Below, in pieces: positions 35,701-43,820 of a stretch of DNA of 64,000 bases. The stretch comes from Pseudonocardia alaniniphila. GTDB taxonomy: Bacteria > Actinomycetota > Actinomycetes > Mycobacteriales > Pseudonocardiaceae. The notes beneath the pieces were generated by a model that saw only the letters and a list, made by a program, of their open reading frames with translations, did not search any database and was not told where the DNA came from. Where the stretch lies: positions 1 through 64,000 of the forward strand of contig NZ_JAKXMK010000004.1 in NCBI RefSeq assembly GCF_022524485.1, given 5' to 3'. The translations under genes were made by a program, and so were the position numbers. Each line of letters starts with the position of its first letter. Within the stretch, counting starts at the first letter, position 1.

Positions 35701-36880
35701 CCGGGCGGAGGCCGCGATCCGCCGTATTCCTGCCGGACGGCACCGGATGCACGCGCTGGCCGACGTCGCGGCGGCCATCGCGGAGGCCGGCAAGGAGGTA
35801 CGCGCGTCCGTACACGCCGCCGAGGTGGAGCGCATGGCGCGCCGGACGAGCGATCCGCGCCGGCTCTCGATGCTGGCGGCGCGGGTGGCCGAAGGCCTCA
35901 CCGCCGTCGGCGACCGTGACGCCGCACGTCGGCTCGCGGAGCGGATCAGCGACGTCACTCAGCGCGGAACTGTGCTGACGCGAGTGGCCGAGGCCTGCGC
36001 CGAGTCGGCGGACGTCGCCACCGCCGTGGAGATCGCCGGATCGTTGTCCGAACCCGAGCGGCGCACCTGGGTGCTGGTGAGCGTCTGCACGGCGCACGGG
36101 GCGGCCGGCAGGCGACGAGAGGCGATCGAGGCGGCGTCGGCCGCGACCGCGGGGCTGGACCGGATCAACGACCGGTACTCCCGGGTGGTCGCCCTCATCC
36201 GGCTCTACCGAGCGCTCCGTGCAGTCGGTGCGGATCGACATGCCGAGCGCGTGGTCGCGGTGGCCGGCCTCGTCCTCGACGACATCGCCGACCCGAGCCA
36301 GCGGGCGCGAGCGCTGGCCCAGCTGGCGATCGCTGCTGCCGATGCAGGGGATCGGTCCCGGGCCGACGATCTCGGCAAACAGTTCGAGGACGCTCTCGCA
36401 CTTCTCGACGCAGGGCGGCGCGACCGCGTCCTCGCGCGAAGGGCCCAGATGCTCGCGGAGGCGGGGCGCGCCGAGCAGGCTGCCGAGCTCGCCGCGGTGA
36501 TCGTCGACCCTGCGCGCCGGGTGCGCGCGCTGGCCGCCGCTGCCGGCACCACGCGCGATGGGGACCGCGCATGGGCGCTGCTGAGCCGCGCCGAGGCCGA
36601 CCTCGAACTCGTCGGTGATCCCGACGAACGTGCAGGGGCGTCGGGGCGGCTCGCGGGCTCGGCCGTCGCCGTCCTCCGAGCGGGCGATGAGTCCGGCCCG
36701 GCCGATCAGCGGCGCACCTGGCTGCGGAACCTGGTCGCCGAGCTGCTCATCTCGGATGCGTGGATCGAGGTCGTGCCCGTGATCGCGTGGCTCGATCGCG
36801 CCGCGTTCGATGCCGTGGTGGGGTGGCTCTCGGCCCGGGTCGGAGTGCTCGAGGACGACGAACCGAAACTCGCAACTTAA
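32765..36880 (+). CDS. trypsin-like protease - STAND (NACHT-type) NTPase - helical-repeat protein
   Basis: 1371 residues. Residues about 1-220 form a trypsin-like protease with an apparent complete triad: His47 in LTAAHVV, Asp81 in QSDVAAIVID and Ser177 in GMSGAAL. A STAND NTPase follows: Walker A AEAWAGKTAL near 285, Walker B VIVVDGLDEDT near 385 and VVVTSRP near 420. From about 660 to 1300 come many Ala-rich roughly 35-residue helical repeats with recurring DPxxR turns, a likely sensor. This is the architecture of predicted NTP-dependent conflict systems in which ligand sensing releases a protease effector. The GTG after GAGGAG was chosen. A trypco2 gene follows. Confidence 0.85.
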   Translation: MSAESTEHAIGIDPRQIAEVLVSLPGGAARRGSGYRVGASAVLTAAHVVAGAESVRVRFDADRPGEWCTQARRVVADTQSDVAAIVIDPPPRSPFTAPGFGHVADAANELMVHAVGFPRFKLKAYEQPGAHGVYRDSHQATGTVAALSNRRSGTFEVTVRPPERDPDLMVSPWEGMSGAALWAGGRIIGVVTDHHRSDGLARLAATRLDRLVQRATEGSEPAVTELLAVLGLPSPPQELPGVDALPVPGHLVTSYHHQVDDIAPERLLGREAELAELMAFAASDESYGWWQAEAWAGKTALMAWFALHPPPDVDVVAFFVASALAGQSDSEAFLEAASEQLTFLSGQPPGAPSTTAARRRNLLPLLESAAHRCRDIGHRLVIVVDGLDEDTSAESGKASIASLLPRRPPEGVRVVVTSRPDRQLPLDVPADHPLHRCHRRSLRASPHAHHDEVFARRELRERLRAGALSEDLLGLITASGGGIGRDDLAELTSSSPFAIDELLRGTFGHTVGTRVQRLAGSEGSAGERRGYLLGHRTLREIAEQEFGARLSRYRQRVHAWADDYRRDGWPKDTPLYLLRDYPRMLAMVGDAARLTALAADANRHDRMLDITGGDALALDEIVLAQSVNRCKGAPDLVAAVLLAVRREELVRRNTEIPVRLPAVWASIGRFTRAEALARGIPRPGKRAAALAGAAVAAAGTGRVAQAEQLAAGIDDPEQRDLALAGVAVATAPHDVDRAVRIARRMEGERRDSALVRIASAVAFADPGRAMDLVAGIAASPHAVNARVATAVAAVAAGDVALAESTLDEIVPASRRTRAWAALAADLAAAGRIDHAEVIAQHIRRSGVRVQLLAQLTRAAADHRDDAALQRLLVELRQAARGAAHQGDAIEVLIEICGVLRRCGRAEDAAALDADAEYLTTQLTDPDQREWAAMRLAVARAGAGDPRAADAMIERLPDPDRVAKALTSIALTAARDGRLDRAEAAIRRIPAGRHRMHALADVAAAIAEAGKEVRASVHAAEVERMARRTSDPRRLSMLAARVAEGLTAVGDRDAARRLAERISDVTQRGTVLTRVAEACAESADVATAVEIAGSLSEPERRTWVLVSVCTAHGAAGRRREAIEAASAATAGLDRINDRYSRVVALIRLYRALRAVGADRHAERVVAVAGLVLDDIADPSQRARALAQLAIAAADAGDRSRADDLGKQFEDALALLDAGRRDRVLARRAQMLAEAGRAEQAAELAAVIVDPARRVRALAAAAGTTRDGDRAWALLSRAEADLELVGDPDERAGASGRLAGSAVAVLRAGDESGPADQRRTWLRNLVAELLISDAWIEVVPVIAWLDRAAFDAVVGWLSARVGVLEDDEPKLAT

Positions 36881-36963
36881 TTCTTTGCAAAGTCGTGAAC
36901 ATCACGTCGGCACCCTGCGTGTAGGTTGCAGCGGAACCGATCACACCCGAGAGGAGGCCCGCC

Positions 36964-37131
36964 GTGCAGCGCTCCGGTTACCGAGCCATTGCCGTGATCC
37001 ACAACATCGTGGCGGTGCCCCCGTGGGGCATCGCGGAGTCGGAGAACGACGTACTGATGAACGTCGCAGTGTCCAGGCACTGCCGCGACCGGGCGTCACG
37101 ACCGCGCATGAGGATGGGCTCCAAGCCGTGA
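36964..37131 (+). CDS. possible 55-residue protein between STAND and trypco2 genes
   Basis: A GTG preceded by GAGAGGAGG (an excellent ribosome site) opens a 55-codon frame starting MQRSGYRAIAVIHNI and ending in an Arg-rich tail. The N-terminal strand YRAIAVI resembles the start of small effector-associated domains in actinobacterial conflict operons, but the rest does not match any family I know. It may be a remnant of such a domain or a genuine small component. Confidence 0.35.
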   Translation: MQRSGYRAIAVIHNIVAVPPWGIAESENDVLMNVAVSRHCRDRASRPRMRMGSKP

Positions 37132-37290
37132 CAGGCGGATCGCCATCCTGGATCGGGTCGCGAAGCCCGATGACCGGTGGCGATCCGATCACCTCGAACG
37201 GAAACAAGGGTTGACCCTGCGTCGATGACACGGCGTGACCCGGGCACGCCCGTCGTCGGGCTGTCGATCGATATGAGGGAGACGGACGGA

Positions 37291-37596
37291 ATGGCACTGG
37301 CGCTGGCCGAAGTTGTCGCGAACTTGCGCGCCGAGCTCGCTGAGGCGATGCGCGCCGGGAAGGACGAGGAACTGCGCTTCGAGCTGGGACCGGTGGAGCT
37401 GGAACTCACCGTTGGCATCGACAAGGAGGCCACGCCCGGTGCGAAGGTCAAGTTCTGGGTCCTGGAGCTGGGAGCGGAGACGAAGCTCGGCTCCACGTCG
37501 ACGCAACGGATCAAGCTCGTTCTCGACCCGCGCCATGCAACCGAGCCCGACCGGCGGCCGATGATCTCCGGCACGGAGGTGCCAGGAGAGCGGTAG
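37291..37596 (+). CDS. trypsin-co-occurring domain 2 (trypco2) protein
   Basis: 101 residues. The N-terminal helix LAEVVANLRAELAEAMRAG is followed by beta strands FELGPVELELTV, AKVKFWVLELGAE and TQRIKLVLDP, the hallmark of the trypco2 family that accompanies trypsin-like proteases in conflict systems. It lies 410 bases after the trypsin-STAND gene on the same strand. The likely role is to bind or recruit the protease or its substrate. The ATG at 37291 follows GAGGGAG; upstream in-frame starts exist but lack homology. Confidence 0.8.
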   Translation: MALALAEVVANLRAELAEAMRAGKDEELRFELGPVELELTVGIDKEATPGAKVKFWVLELGAETKLGSTSTQRIKLVLDPRHATEPDRRPMISGTEVPGER

Positions 37597-37605
37597 GGGC
37601 CGAGA

Positions 37606-37650
37606 CGTCACGGCCCGCCCCCATCACACGATGGAAGACGGGCCGTGACG
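37606..37650. terminator. perfect 12-base inverted repeat, bidirectional terminator
   Basis: CGTCACGGCCCG and CGGGCCGTGACG are perfect complements around a 21-base loop, ten bases after the trypco2 stop and 17 bases before the stop of the converging phosphotransferase-like gene. The GC-rich stem and the position between converging genes support termination of both transcripts. Confidence 0.65.
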
Positions 37651-37666
37651 GGCCTGTTTCGCGTCC

Positions 37667-38662
37667 TCAGGTCAGGACCTTGCCGCAGGCGGCTGCCACG
37701 GCATCGCGGTGTTCGTCCAGCCAGGCCAGCCGGCTGTCCTCCAGGCGGATCTTGATGTGGTCGTTCTCCGACAGGAGCTCGCCACGGACGACCCGGAGGC
37801 GTCGCCCGAGACTGCGCTTGAGCCGCTTGGCCTCCAGCAGCAGGGGCAGGGCCGTGATCTCGGCCGTGGTGGGGCGCACCTCGCGGCCGTAGGCGTCCAG
37901 AAGTTCGGCGACCCTGCCGAGGTCGAGCGCCACCTTGTGGTCGGCCTCCCCGAGGCGGGTGTACACCTTGCCGACGTCATGGACGGCGACGGCAAGGTCG
38001 AGCACCCGCACGTCGGGGTGGGCGCTGTCGAAGTCCAGCACCCCCGCGACCCGGTCGCCGTCGAAGATCAGGCTGCTGCGCCGAGCCCCGCCGTGCACGG
38101 TGACCCTGGGCAGTTCCGGGAGCACGGCGGTCAGGCGCTCGACCACGCGTGCCGCCCGAGCGTGCAGCCCGGGTTCCAGGTCGCCTTCGTCGACCCGCCT
38201 GCGCAGCTCGGAGAGCAAGATCGGCTCCCGGGCTGCGACGGGCTGATCGGCGATCAGCCGGTGGTACCACCCCAGCGTCCGGCCCAGGGCTTGCAGGTGC
38301 GCAGGCGAGCCGTCGTCGAACGGGGTGCCCTCGACGCCGCGGGTCGCGACCCACAACCGGCCGGCGATCTCCACGTGGTCGGCGCCCGTGCGCGCGGGAA
38401 CGATCTCCGGAGCCGGGAACCCCCGGCTCCGGAGCAGCCGCATCAGCGACAGCTGGGCGAGAAGTTCCGCACGTGGCTTGGAACGGTACGAGCGCCGCAG
38501 GTAGTGGACACCGTCGCGGGCGAACAGGCGCAGGTGCTCGTTCTTGCCGCCCGGGACGCGCTCGACCGCCGTCCAGCCCCCGAGCGGCCACATGCCGGCG
38601 AGCTCGTCCAGCGGATGCTCCTGCCCGGTGCGGTCCAGCATGCGGTCGGCGGGCAGCGTCAT
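37667..38662 (-). CDS. aminoglycoside-phosphotransferase-fold protein, catalytic Asp missing (APH-like 1)
   Basis: 331 residues with the APH/choline-kinase fold. The Brenner motif, normally HGDxxxxN, reads HGGARRSS, so both the catalytic Asp and the metal-binding Asn are absent. The DFG-equivalent VLDFDSA is kept. The protein is therefore probably a pseudokinase or sugar-binding scaffold, or uses unusual chemistry. It is the last gene of a leftward operon, its ATG overlapping the upstream stop. A C-terminal basic region (EAKRLKRSLGRRLRVVRGE) is conserved in style with its neighbours. Confidence 0.75.
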   Translation of the reverse strand: MTLPADRMLDRTGQEHPLDELAGMWPLGGWTAVERVPGGKNEHLRLFARDGVHYLRRSYRSKPRAELLAQLSLMRLLRSRGFPAPEIVPARTGADHVEIAGRLWVATRGVEGTPFDDGSPAHLQALGRTLGWYHRLIADQPVAAREPILLSELRRRVDEGDLEPGLHARAARVVERLTAVLPELPRVTVHGGARRSSLIFDGDRVAGVLDFDSAHPDVRVLDLAVAVHDVGKVYTRLGEADHKVALDLGRVAELLDAYGREVRPTTAEITALPLLLEAKRLKRSLGRRLRVVRGELLSENDHIKIRLEDSRLAWLDEHRDAVAAACGKVLT

Positions 38663-39687
38663 GCCCCCGCCCGCCCGTCCGCGATCCGTTGGAACTCGTC
38701 GCGATAGAGCTGGAACTCCGTGTTCCCGCCGTTGCGCCAGTCGGCCTCCCCGGTCTTGATCTTGCGGTTGAGGCTGTGGAAGACATAGCGCGCCCAGTGG
38801 AAGCGCAGGTTGCGCAGCGGCATGTCGCCGAGGGCAGCGCGGTAGGCGTCGAGGAACGCGGCGCACGGCGCGTCGGCCCGCCCGACGTCACCGGTCGCCG
38901 AGTGGACGCCGAGGCGCAGCCGGTGCAGGAACTCCGCCACGTCGCGAGCGGGGTCGGCGGGGGCGCTGCGGTCCAGGTCGATGACCGTCACGACGTCCTC
39001 GGTGAGGAAGACGTGGATCGGCCGGTACTGCCCGTGACTCTGGGCCAGGATGCCGTCCGTGGTGTCCCGGGTGAGGGCGTCGAGACGCTCGAGCATGCCC
39101 AGGGCGGAGTCGATGTAGCCGGGGTGGTCGACAGCCACCTTGGACAGACGCTTGGCCAGGCTGGTGAGCTCCCCGGTGACCAGCAGCGACTGCTGGGCTC
39201 CGACCCGCAGCTCCGAACCGTGCAGTCGCGCCAACCACGACCCGGCGCGAGCGCAGGCCCTCGTCAGCTCCTCGCCGCCCCCGCTGAGCAGCTCCGACAG
39301 CGGCCTGCCCGGCGCTCCCTGGCACAGCAGGACCTTCTCCTCGCCGTACCAGGCAAGGGGCTCGACCGCCTGGTAGGGAGAGCCGGCTCCCAGCCCGGCG
39401 GCGCGCAGCGCCTGCAGCTTCGCGTGGACGGCGGGACCGTCGTCGAAGGGGAAGAGCTTGGCGAAGACCGGCGCGCCACCGTCGAGCTCGACCTGCACGG
39501 TCGCGGCCCCCGTGCCGTCCAGCTGGATCACCTTCGTCGTCCACGTCCCGCCGGTGGCGGGCGCGCCCGAGCGCAGGTGCGGCCGGACGTACCGGTCGAG
39601 GAACTCCGGGGTGCACGCCCGTGCGGCGCGATCGACCTGGCGCTCCTTCACCTGGCGGCTCTGCGTGCGGCTTTCGGTGCGGTTCAT
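38659..39687 (-). CDS. aminoglycoside-phosphotransferase-fold protein, catalytic Asp missing (APH-like 2)
   Basis: 342 residues. The region matching Brenner's motif reads SHGQYRPIHVFL, with Gln in place of the catalytic Asp and His in place of Asn; VIDLDRSAPADPARDVAEFL follows as the second metal motif. Helical packing elements such as GSWLARLHGSELR are typical of the fold. ATGA overlaps join it to genes on both sides. Its C-terminus (RYVFHSLNRKIKTGEADW) resembles that of neighbouring family members. Confidence 0.75.
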   Translation of the reverse strand: MNRTESRTQSRQVKERQVDRAARACTPEFLDRYVRPHLRSGAPATGGTWTTKVIQLDGTGAATVQVELDGGAPVFAKLFPFDDGPAVHAKLQALRAAGLGAGSPYQAVEPLAWYGEEKVLLCQGAPGRPLSELLSGGGEELTRACARAGSWLARLHGSELRVGAQQSLLVTGELTSLAKRLSKVAVDHPGYIDSALGMLERLDALTRDTTDGILAQSHGQYRPIHVFLTEDVVTVIDLDRSAPADPARDVAEFLHRLRLGVHSATGDVGRADAPCAAFLDAYRAALGDMPLRNLRFHWARYVFHSLNRKIKTGEADWRNGGNTEFQLYRDEFQRIADGRAGA

Positions 39688-40874
39688 GCGTTCTCCGTCA
39701 GGGTGAAAGGGTTGTCGGACAGCCAGCGCATCCGGGCGCACTCCCGCTCCAGCACCAGCGCGAACTTCACGGCGTCCTTCGGCTGCTGGGGGATCGTCGC
39801 CTGCTTCGCCAGCAGGTTGTCGCACTTCTTCGCGATCTTGATCAGCCGCTGCGCCTGGAAGACCTCCGGCATCGCGGCGAGGTCCGCCTCCGCCAGCGGG
39901 GCCTGGCTGCGGTAGTGCTGGAGGAAGGTGCGGCACATGTCCGGGTCGATGCCGACCCCGGTGCGCCGCACCGATCCGCCGCGGCAGAACGCCTTCAGCG
40001 CGTAGGCCAGGTCCAGCCCCAGGAGGTCTTGCGCGGCCCGGTCGAAGTCGAGCACCCCGGTGAGGCGGCCCTCGCTGAGCAATACCGCGGACCGCCCGTA
40101 GGACGCGTGGATCACCAAGGACGTCAGGTCCTTCTGGCGCTCGCCGAGCTCGACGTTCAGGTGCTCCATCCGGTCGGCGATGAACCGGGCGTCCTCGCGC
40201 AGCACCACCCCGGCGTCGCGCGGCAGAAGCGGCGTCGCGACCTCGACCGCCGAGTTCAGGTTCTCCTGCCCGATCCGGCCGAGGGAGGCCAGAGCCACGG
40301 AGCTGCGCTCTGCCGAGCTCGTCAGCTCGGAGACGATGGCGTGGTATCGGCCGAGGCCCTTGGCCACCTCGGCCAGGTGCGCGGGGTCGTCGTAGCCGAT
40401 ACCGGGCATCAAGCGCATCACCATGTGCAGCACGCCGTCGACCTGCACCAGGATCGCGCCGTCACGGGTGCGGTGCACGGGCGGCGCGGGGTAGCCGTGG
40501 CCCCGCAGGTGGTCGATGAGCGCGCACTCGAACTCCGCCGCCTCCACCGTCTTCAGGTTGTGCGAGCGGCGCAGCACGACGTCGCCTGCGTCGGTGCGGA
40601 CGAACCAGCTGGTGTTCGAGCTGCCCTTGTCCGTGCGGCGCCACGCGTGCCAGCGGCCCAGGTCGTAGGCCTCCTCCAGCACTGCGAAGAGGTGACCCTC
40701 GTCGACCGCAGCACACGGCAGCCTGCCGCCCTGGCGGTGGACCGGGCTGTGCAGCAGTGGTTCGGGGGTCGGTGCGGCGACCGGCTCCGTGACGGAGACG
40801 GCCGCGAGGACGCTCCCGACGGATCCGGTGGATCTGGCCTCCGGGTCGTTCGGCGCTGTCCCGAGCGCTGTCAT
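39684..40874 (-). CDS. aminoglycoside-phosphotransferase-fold protein, catalytic Asp missing (APH-like 3)
   Basis: 396 residues. The motif region reads LVIHASYGRSAVLL: HAS replaces HGD, and Asn is lost. VLDFDRAAQDLLGLDLAYAL is intact. N-terminal nucleotide-fold strands are recognisable (SSNTSWFVRTDAGDVVLRRS), and GLGRYHAIVSEL corresponds to the usual hinge helix. It begins 13 bases after the ABC exporter stop and ends in an ATGA overlap. As with its two downstream neighbours, phosphotransfer by the normal mechanism looks impossible. Confidence 0.75.
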   Translation of the reverse strand: MTALGTAPNDPEARSTGSVGSVLAAVSVTEPVAAPTPEPLLHSPVHRQGGRLPCAAVDEGHLFAVLEEAYDLGRWHAWRRTDKGSSNTSWFVRTDAGDVVLRRSHNLKTVEAAEFECALIDHLRGHGYPAPPVHRTRDGAILVQVDGVLHMVMRLMPGIGYDDPAHLAEVAKGLGRYHAIVSELTSSAERSSVALASLGRIGQENLNSAVEVATPLLPRDAGVVLREDARFIADRMEHLNVELGERQKDLTSLVIHASYGRSAVLLSEGRLTGVLDFDRAAQDLLGLDLAYALKAFCRGGSVRRTGVGIDPDMCRTFLQHYRSQAPLAEADLAAMPEVFQAQRLIKIAKKCDNLLAKQATIPQQPKDAVKFALVLERECARMRWLSDNPFTLTENA

Positions 40875-40887
40875 GGTGCGACTCCCA

Positions 40888-42798
40888 TCAGGTGGGTGAG
40901 GGCTGGGCTGGTTCGGTCTCGAGCTGACGGGCGGAGCGGTGCTCGTAGCTCGTCTCTTCGTCGTGCAGAGCGGTGGAGGGACCGGTGAGTCCCTGGAGCC
41001 GGCACATCTCGGTGTAGAGGCCGCCTGCGGCGATCAGCTGGTGGTGCTTGCCGCGCTCCACGACCCGGCCCGCGTCGAGGACGACGATGTCGTCCGCGGT
41101 CATCGCGGCCGCCATCCGGTGGGTGATGATCACCGTCGTGCGACCGGAGCTGACCTGCTGCAGGGCGCGCAGCACGGCGTCCTCGGACCGGGCGTCGAGA
41201 CCGGTCGTCGGCTCGTCGAGCACGAGCACGCAGCAGTCCTGCAGCACCGCGCGTGCCAGCGCCAGCCGTTGCCGCTGTCCTCCGGACAGGGTCGCGCCGC
41301 GCTCGGCCAGGACGGTGTCGTAGCCGTCGGGCAACGCCAGCACGAAGTCGTGGGCCTGCGCCACGCGGGCGGCGTGCTCGATCTCGGCCGCGGACGCTCC
41401 GGGGCGCGCGTACGCGATGTTCTCCCGAACGGACGCCCGGAACAGCATCGCCTCCTGCGGAACCAGCCCGACATGGGTGTGCAGGCTGTCGCTCGTGAGG
41501 TCGCGCAGGTCCTCGTCGTCCAGGAGGACCCTGCCGCTGGTGGGATCCTGCAGGCGGCACAGCAGGGCGGCGATGGTCGACTTGCCCGCGCCTGTGGGTC
41601 CGACGACCGCGAGGGTGGTGCCCACAGGCACGGTCAGGTCGACCTCCCGCAGGACGGGATGGCCCGGGGCGTAGGCGAAACCGACCCCTTCGAGGGCGAT
41701 GCGGTGGCGCGGCGGGTCCGCCACGCGGGCATCGGGGCGGTCCACGACGTCCGGAGTGCGCTTGAGGGTGTCGGCGATCCGCGCCGCGCGGACGCCTGCG
41801 CGGGTCAGCTGCGCCGGCAGCTTCGACAGCGCGCGGGTGGGGCCGAAGAAGTCACGGAGGTAGGACGTGAAGATCACCAGGTCGCCCGGGGTGAGGGCGC
41901 CCGCCAGCACGCGCTGGGCCCCGAGCCCGACGAGGCCCGCGACGGCCACGGCCACCACCGCGTCGACCGCGCCGCCGAAGAAGGTGCTGGTGCGAGCGGT
42001 GCGGAGCACGGCCGCAACGGAGTCGTCGGAGCGGCCCCGGAAACGCCGGGACTCGTGCTCCTCCCGGCCGGTGGCCTTGATCAGCTTGACCGCCACCAGC
42101 GACTCCTGCGCCACCGCGGCGAGGTCGCCCTCGACCTCGCGGGCGTTCTCCTCCACTGCCCGGATGCGCGCCCGGAAGCTGGCGACCGTCAGCATGAGCA
42201 GGGGCAGGACCAGCAGAAGCGCCACACTGAGCTGCCAGTCCAGCACCAGCAGCACGCCCACCATGCTGAGGAGCGTCAGCGCGTTGGTCGAGGCGTCGAC
42301 GAGCGTGCTGGTGAGCAGCCCGCGGACCTTGTCGACGTCTCCGGTGAGACGCGTGGTCAGCTCACCGGTCGGCGTCCGCTCGTGGTAGCTGAGGGACAGC
42401 CGCTGCAGGTGGTCGTACAAGCGCGTGCGGATGGCGGCGGCCACGCGCTCGCCGACGTAGGTGAGGGCGTAGGAGCGTGCGGCGCCGACGAGGGAATCCA
42501 GGAGCGCCACGCCGGCCAGGGCCACGACGATGAGAAGGAGGATGCTCTGCACGTCCGGACGGACCGGGCCGCCGCCGGGCAGGAGCACCTCGTCGAAGAG
42601 GTATTTCAGCGGCCACGGCTTGAGCAGAGCGACGCCCGTCCCGGCGACGGCGAGCAGCCCGGCCAGCACGCACCCGGGCCACTGGGGTCGCAGGAACGGC
42701 CCGAAGGTCCGCAGGATCGTGCGGGCGGGCATCACCGTCACGGAGGAGGTGCCCGAGTGCTGCGGAGCGGGGTCGGGCCCGGAGTCGGTTCCGCTCAC
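40888..42798 (-). CDS. ABC exporter, fused membrane and ATPase domains
   Basis: 636 residues with an N-terminal six-helix exporter domain and a C-terminal ATPase: Walker A VVGPTGAGKST near residue 399, signature LSGGQRQR near 504, Walker B VLVLDEPTTGLD near 522 and H-loop ITHRM. A GTGA overlap couples it to the upstream phosphotransferase. In this operon it may export a glucan, glycolipid or glycosylated metabolite, or a lipid carrier. Membrane-domain phrases such as ELTTRLTGDVDKV match lipid/multidrug exporters. Confidence 0.9.
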   Translation of the reverse strand: MSGTDSGPDPAPQHSGTSSVTVMPARTILRTFGPFLRPQWPGCVLAGLLAVAGTGVALLKPWPLKYLFDEVLLPGGGPVRPDVQSILLLIVVALAGVALLDSLVGAARSYALTYVGERVAAAIRTRLYDHLQRLSLSYHERTPTGELTTRLTGDVDKVRGLLTSTLVDASTNALTLLSMVGVLLVLDWQLSVALLLVLPLLMLTVASFRARIRAVEENAREVEGDLAAVAQESLVAVKLIKATGREEHESRRFRGRSDDSVAAVLRTARTSTFFGGAVDAVVAVAVAGLVGLGAQRVLAGALTPGDLVIFTSYLRDFFGPTRALSKLPAQLTRAGVRAARIADTLKRTPDVVDRPDARVADPPRHRIALEGVGFAYAPGHPVLREVDLTVPVGTTLAVVGPTGAGKSTIAALLCRLQDPTSGRVLLDDEDLRDLTSDSLHTHVGLVPQEAMLFRASVRENIAYARPGASAAEIEHAARVAQAHDFVLALPDGYDTVLAERGATLSGGQRQRLALARAVLQDCCVLVLDEPTTGLDARSEDAVLRALQQVSSGRTTVIITHRMAAAMTADDIVVLDAGRVVERGKHHQLIAAGGLYTEMCRLQGLTGPSTALHDEETSYEHRSARQLETEPAQPSPT

Positions 42799-43820
42799 GG
42801 GCGCTCGCCGTCCAGCGCGGCTTCGACGGCGGCCTCCCAGGCGTCGAGCCACTCCGGCACGAACGACGTGCTCCCCACCGGGCGGACCACGAGGCGGTAG
42901 AAGAGGACCTCGGCGAAGGTGCGGGCCACGTACGCGTGGGCGGAGCGGACGGCACCCGGGTCGCCGCCGGCTGCGGCGTAGCCGCGCAGGAACGCCTCCA
43001 CCCAGGACGCCGCAGCGCCGAGGTGCCCGTGCCGGGAGGCGCCCATGGTCAGGGTCTGCCCGATGAAGTGGCCCAGGTCGCGCGCGGCGGGTGCGTAGGC
43101 GGCCCGGTCGAAGTCGATGACCACGATCCGGCGGCGGTCCAGGTGGATGTTCTTCGGCTGGAAGTCCCCGTGGGTCACCACCCGGGGGCCGTCGGCCCGG
43201 GAAAGGCCGTCGAGGGTGCCCGTGGTGAGCCGGTCCAGCCGGGCGGCTGATGCCGGCAGCTCCGCGGCCAGCGCCGCGGCGTACTCGGCGAGCTTGACCT
43301 GTTCGAAGTCCTCCGCCAGGCGCGGCACGTCCGCGCCTCGGACGGCGTGCAGGCGGGCGAGCCAACGTCCGGCCCGCTCGGCGTCGGGCGCCGCCGCAGC
43401 GGGGTCACCGTCCAGCAAGGAGTGCAGGGTCGTGGACGGCGCCTCCTCCTGAGCGAGCAGCTGGCGGGTCGGGTCGAAGCCGAACGGTGCGGGCACCTGC
43501 AGTTCGGGATCGTCGAAGCCGACGTGGCGCAGGCGCGACAGCAACCGCCAGGCCGCCTCGCCCCCGCCCTTGAGGTAGCCCTTGCCGATCACCGCCAGCG
43601 GCGACGAGGGGCCGGTTCCGGAGTGCAGGGCGACGGTCCACCGCACCACCGGGCGGCTGCGGGAGGCGTGCACGACCGAGCGCATGAGCACCTCCACCCG
43701 TGCTGCGGGCAGGGCATCCAGCGGGGGAGGGGCGTTCAGCATCGACTCGGCGATCGCGAGCCGCTCGGCCTTGCGGGAATTGCCCTCCGTGTCGGCCATC
43801 GCGCCGGTTCCGGCGCTCAC
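42795..43820 (-). CDS. aminoglycoside-phosphotransferase-fold kinase with intact active site (APH-like 4)
   Basis: 341 residues. Brenner's motif is complete (VVTHGDFQPKNIHL, Asp as catalytic base, Asn for metal), and VIDFDRAAYAPAARDLGHFI provides the second metal ligand. It is the only member of the four in this operon likely to phosphorylate a substrate. The family includes kinases of sugars, choline and antibiotics, and maltokinase has the same fold, so a sugar substrate would fit the adjacent glucan enzyme. GTG start and TGA stop overlap with both neighbours. Confidence 0.8.
   Translation of the reverse strand: MSAGTGAMADTEGNSRKAERLAIAESMLNAPPPLDALPAARVEVLMRSVVHASRSRPVVRWTVALHSGTGPSSPLAVIGKGYLKGGGEAAWRLLSRLRHVGFDDPELQVPAPFGFDPTRQLLAQEEAPSTTLHSLLDGDPAAAAPDAERAGRWLARLHAVRGADVPRLAEDFEQVKLAEYAAALAAELPASAARLDRLTTGTLDGLSRADGPRVVTHGDFQPKNIHLDRRRIVVIDFDRAAYAPAARDLGHFIGQTLTMGASRHGHLGAAASWVEAFLRGYAAAGGDPGAVRSAHAYVARTFAEVLFYRLVVRPVGSTSFVPEWLDAWEAAVEAALDGERP

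Noticed and set aside
104..42798. possibility that the two ABC exporters are a heterodimer pair or a recent duplication
   Set aside because: They share only general exporter motifs, are 40 kb apart on opposite strands and have different neighbours.
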